Shown: positions 62,938-64,000 of the stretch, in pieces
Layout: every line of letters begins with the position of its first letter
Numbering within the stretch: position 1 is the stretch's first letter
From: Candidatus Sulfuritelmatomonas gaucii
GTDB taxonomy: Bacteria; Acidobacteriota; Terriglobia; Terriglobales; Acidobacteriaceae
Direction of reading: 5' to 3'
Length of the DNA stretch: 64,000 bases
Assembly (NCBI GenBank): GCA_900290245.1
Contig: OKRB01000013.1
Span: 109,099 to 173,098 of the forward strand
Position numbers and translations under genes: made by a program
Notes under the pieces: model-generated
Database searches by the model: none
Told to the model about the DNA's origin: nothing
The model's input: the letters and a program-made list of their open reading frames with translations, nothing else

Positions 62938-64000
62938 TCAAAGCCCCGCCAAAATCTCCTTCGCATCCGGTACCTGATCTCGTAAACTCTCGGCCGTGAG
63001 CTCATCCGCTTTGCGCAAATCAGGAAACAGCGCGGTCCAAACGCCAGCCACAACAAGCGATCCAATCCCGCCAATCACCGTGGCCCGCACCGCGCCCCAC
63101 CACTGTGCGGTCAGCCCGCTCTCAAACTCTCCAAGCTCGTTTGAAGCGCCAACAAACAGCGAGTTCACCGCGCTCACACGGCCGCGCATCCCGGGCGGCG
63201 TAGACAGTTGCAGCAGCGAACCGCGAATAATCACGCTGATAGTGTCGGCCGCCCCGGCAATGGCCAGTGACACCAGCGAAAGCCACAAGCTGCGCGAGAC
63301 GCCGAACACCACCGTAAACGCGCCGAAGATCGACACGCACACAAACAGCCATTGCCCGGCCCGCCTGCGCATCGGAAACCGCGCCATAATGAGTGACATC
63401 GTCACCGCGCCCACTGCCGGAGCAGCGCGCAACATGCCCAGCCCGCGCGGTCCCTGGTGCAGAATCTCGTGTGCGAAGATCGGCATCAGCGCCGTCGCCC
63501 CTCCCAGCAGCACCACGAACAGGTCCAGCGAAAACGATCCCAGCAGCAACTGCGACCGCCGGACATACTGAAAACCGGCGAGCATAACCTTGAGCGAGAT
63601 ATCGCGGTGCTCCATACGCCCGAGCCGCACGCGCAATGTGCTCACCATCGCCAGGTACCACACCAGCGTTGCCAGCGTGAAGCAATATACAATCCCCGCG
63701 CCCTCCAGTCGCGAACCCGGAACAAAGTGCGTGAGTGGAAACGTGAAGAGCAGCCCACCCAGCGCCGGCCCCGTGATGTTCGCCAACTGAAAGATCGCTC
63801 CGCCCCACGTAACGGCGTTCACGAAATGCGTTTCCGGCACAAGGTGCGGGATCAACGCTGAGCTCGCCGGCCCCGAGAACGCGCGTCCCGTGCCGATGAA
63901 AAACAACACCGCGTAGATGGCAAGAATGTTTTGCGTATTGTTGAGCGCCAGCCACACCAGCGCTCCGGTACAAAGCATCTGCAGCGAGTAGCACGTCAGA
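62938..64000 (-). CDS. MFS exporter, incomplete at the window edge
   Basis: At least 353 codons of an EntS-like major-facilitator exporter. The frame stays open across an ATG at 63978 to the window edge, so the true start lies beyond position 64000 and the protein is longer than seen. Several membrane helices are visible, for example AVLFFIGTGRAFSGPASSALIPH, LLLGSFSLDLFVVLLGGATALMP and VTMSLIMARFPMRRRAGQWLFV. The pattern of GRxxGP and PxxxRGR in helix 8-9 resembles siderophore and drug exporters. Substrate unknown. Confidence 0.85.
   Translation of the reverse strand, partial: LTCYSLQMLCTGALVWLALNNTQNILAIYAVLFFIGTGRAFSGPASSALIPHLVPETHFVNAVTWGGAIFQLANITGPALGGLLFTFPLTHFVPGSRLEGAGIVYCFTLATLVWYLAMVSTLRVRLGRMEHRDISLKVMLAGFQYVRRSQLLLGSFSLDLFVVLLGGATALMPIFAHEILHQGPRGLGMLRAAPAVGAVTMSLIMARFPMRRRAGQWLFVCVSIFGAFTVVFGVSRSLWLSLVSLAIAGAADTISVIIRGSLLQLSTPPGMRGRVSAVNSLFVGASNELGEFESGLTAQWWGAVRATVIGGIGSLVVAGVWTALFPDLRKADELTAESLRDQVPDAKEILAGL

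Overview
This 64 kb window looks like ordinary chromosome from a free-living Gram-negative bacterium, most likely an acidobacterium (class Terriglobia / Acidobacteriaceae type). That placement is an inference. It rests on high GC, many secreted carbohydrate-active enzymes with Tat or Sec signals, MacB-like permease clusters, a hopanoid-type glycosyltransferase (HpnI), a GH57/DUF3536 protein, a BamD-like outer-membrane assembly protein and many families that I associate with acidobacterial genomes. I see no phage, plasmid, transposase, CRISPR or rRNA/tRNA gene. One structural RNA is clear: a class A RNase P RNA (rnpB) on the minus strand near 16.8-17.3 kb.

Layout. 0-10 kb: a small basic H1-like protein, a MerR regulator, an aldehyde dehydrogenase, a Tat-exported GH38-like glycosidase, a secreted protein built of three repeats, an AlkA glycosylase and a large GH57/DUF3536 protein. 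10-16 kb (all minus strand): dut, three MacB/FtsX-type permeases (two of them a tandem duplication) and hpnI. 16-24 kb: an ambiguous low-GC patch, rnpB, a DoxX-like membrane protein, lipB next to a lipoyl-bearing E2 acyltransferase, mtgA, glpK and a Tat-exported enolase-superfamily enzyme. 24-35 kb: a sugar-1-kinase/nucleotidyltransferase pair with overlapping stop and start, a CDF metal exporter, an AsmA-like protein, a CdsZ-like zinc-ribbon coiled-coil protein, a secreted TIM-barrel-like protein, a deoxynucleotidase and a phosphoesterase. 35-39 kb: pmbA, a CRP/FNR regulator, a cNMP-domain protein and a double universal stress protein, with a perfect CRP-type operator upstream of the last. 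39-48 kb: a GH3 beta-glucosidase and SGNH hydrolase pair, two conserved exported proteins, a Dph6-like ATPase and xylB. 48-64 kb: a frameshifted UvrC-like nuclease, an RsbU-type phosphatase, an unknown glycosidase-like protein, rpe, a BamD-like protein, a GNAT gene broken by an amber codon, valS, nadC, birA, coaX and an incomplete MFS exporter.

Genes that plausibly work together: lipB supplies the octanoyl group that becomes the E2 lipoyl cofactor; the kinase/nucleotidyltransferase pair could salvage hexosamines to nucleotide sugars; GH3 plus the SGNH esterase could degrade plant polysaccharide with xylB and rpe feeding the pentose phosphate pathway; the CRP/FNR protein has a CRP-type recognition helix that fits the operator upstream of the stress protein.

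The most unusual signals are not whole systems. They are (a) a dispersed 38-50 bp hairpin family, one copy of which is translated inside hpnI; (b) a dispersed heptanucleotide (ACTGACC-like) tandem repeat family, one copy inside the UvrC-like gene, and a different heptad (AGCTGAT) that pushes the nadC start 35 nt from its Shine-Dalgarno; and (c) two broken genes. I did not find a convincing new defence, secretion or biosynthetic system here.
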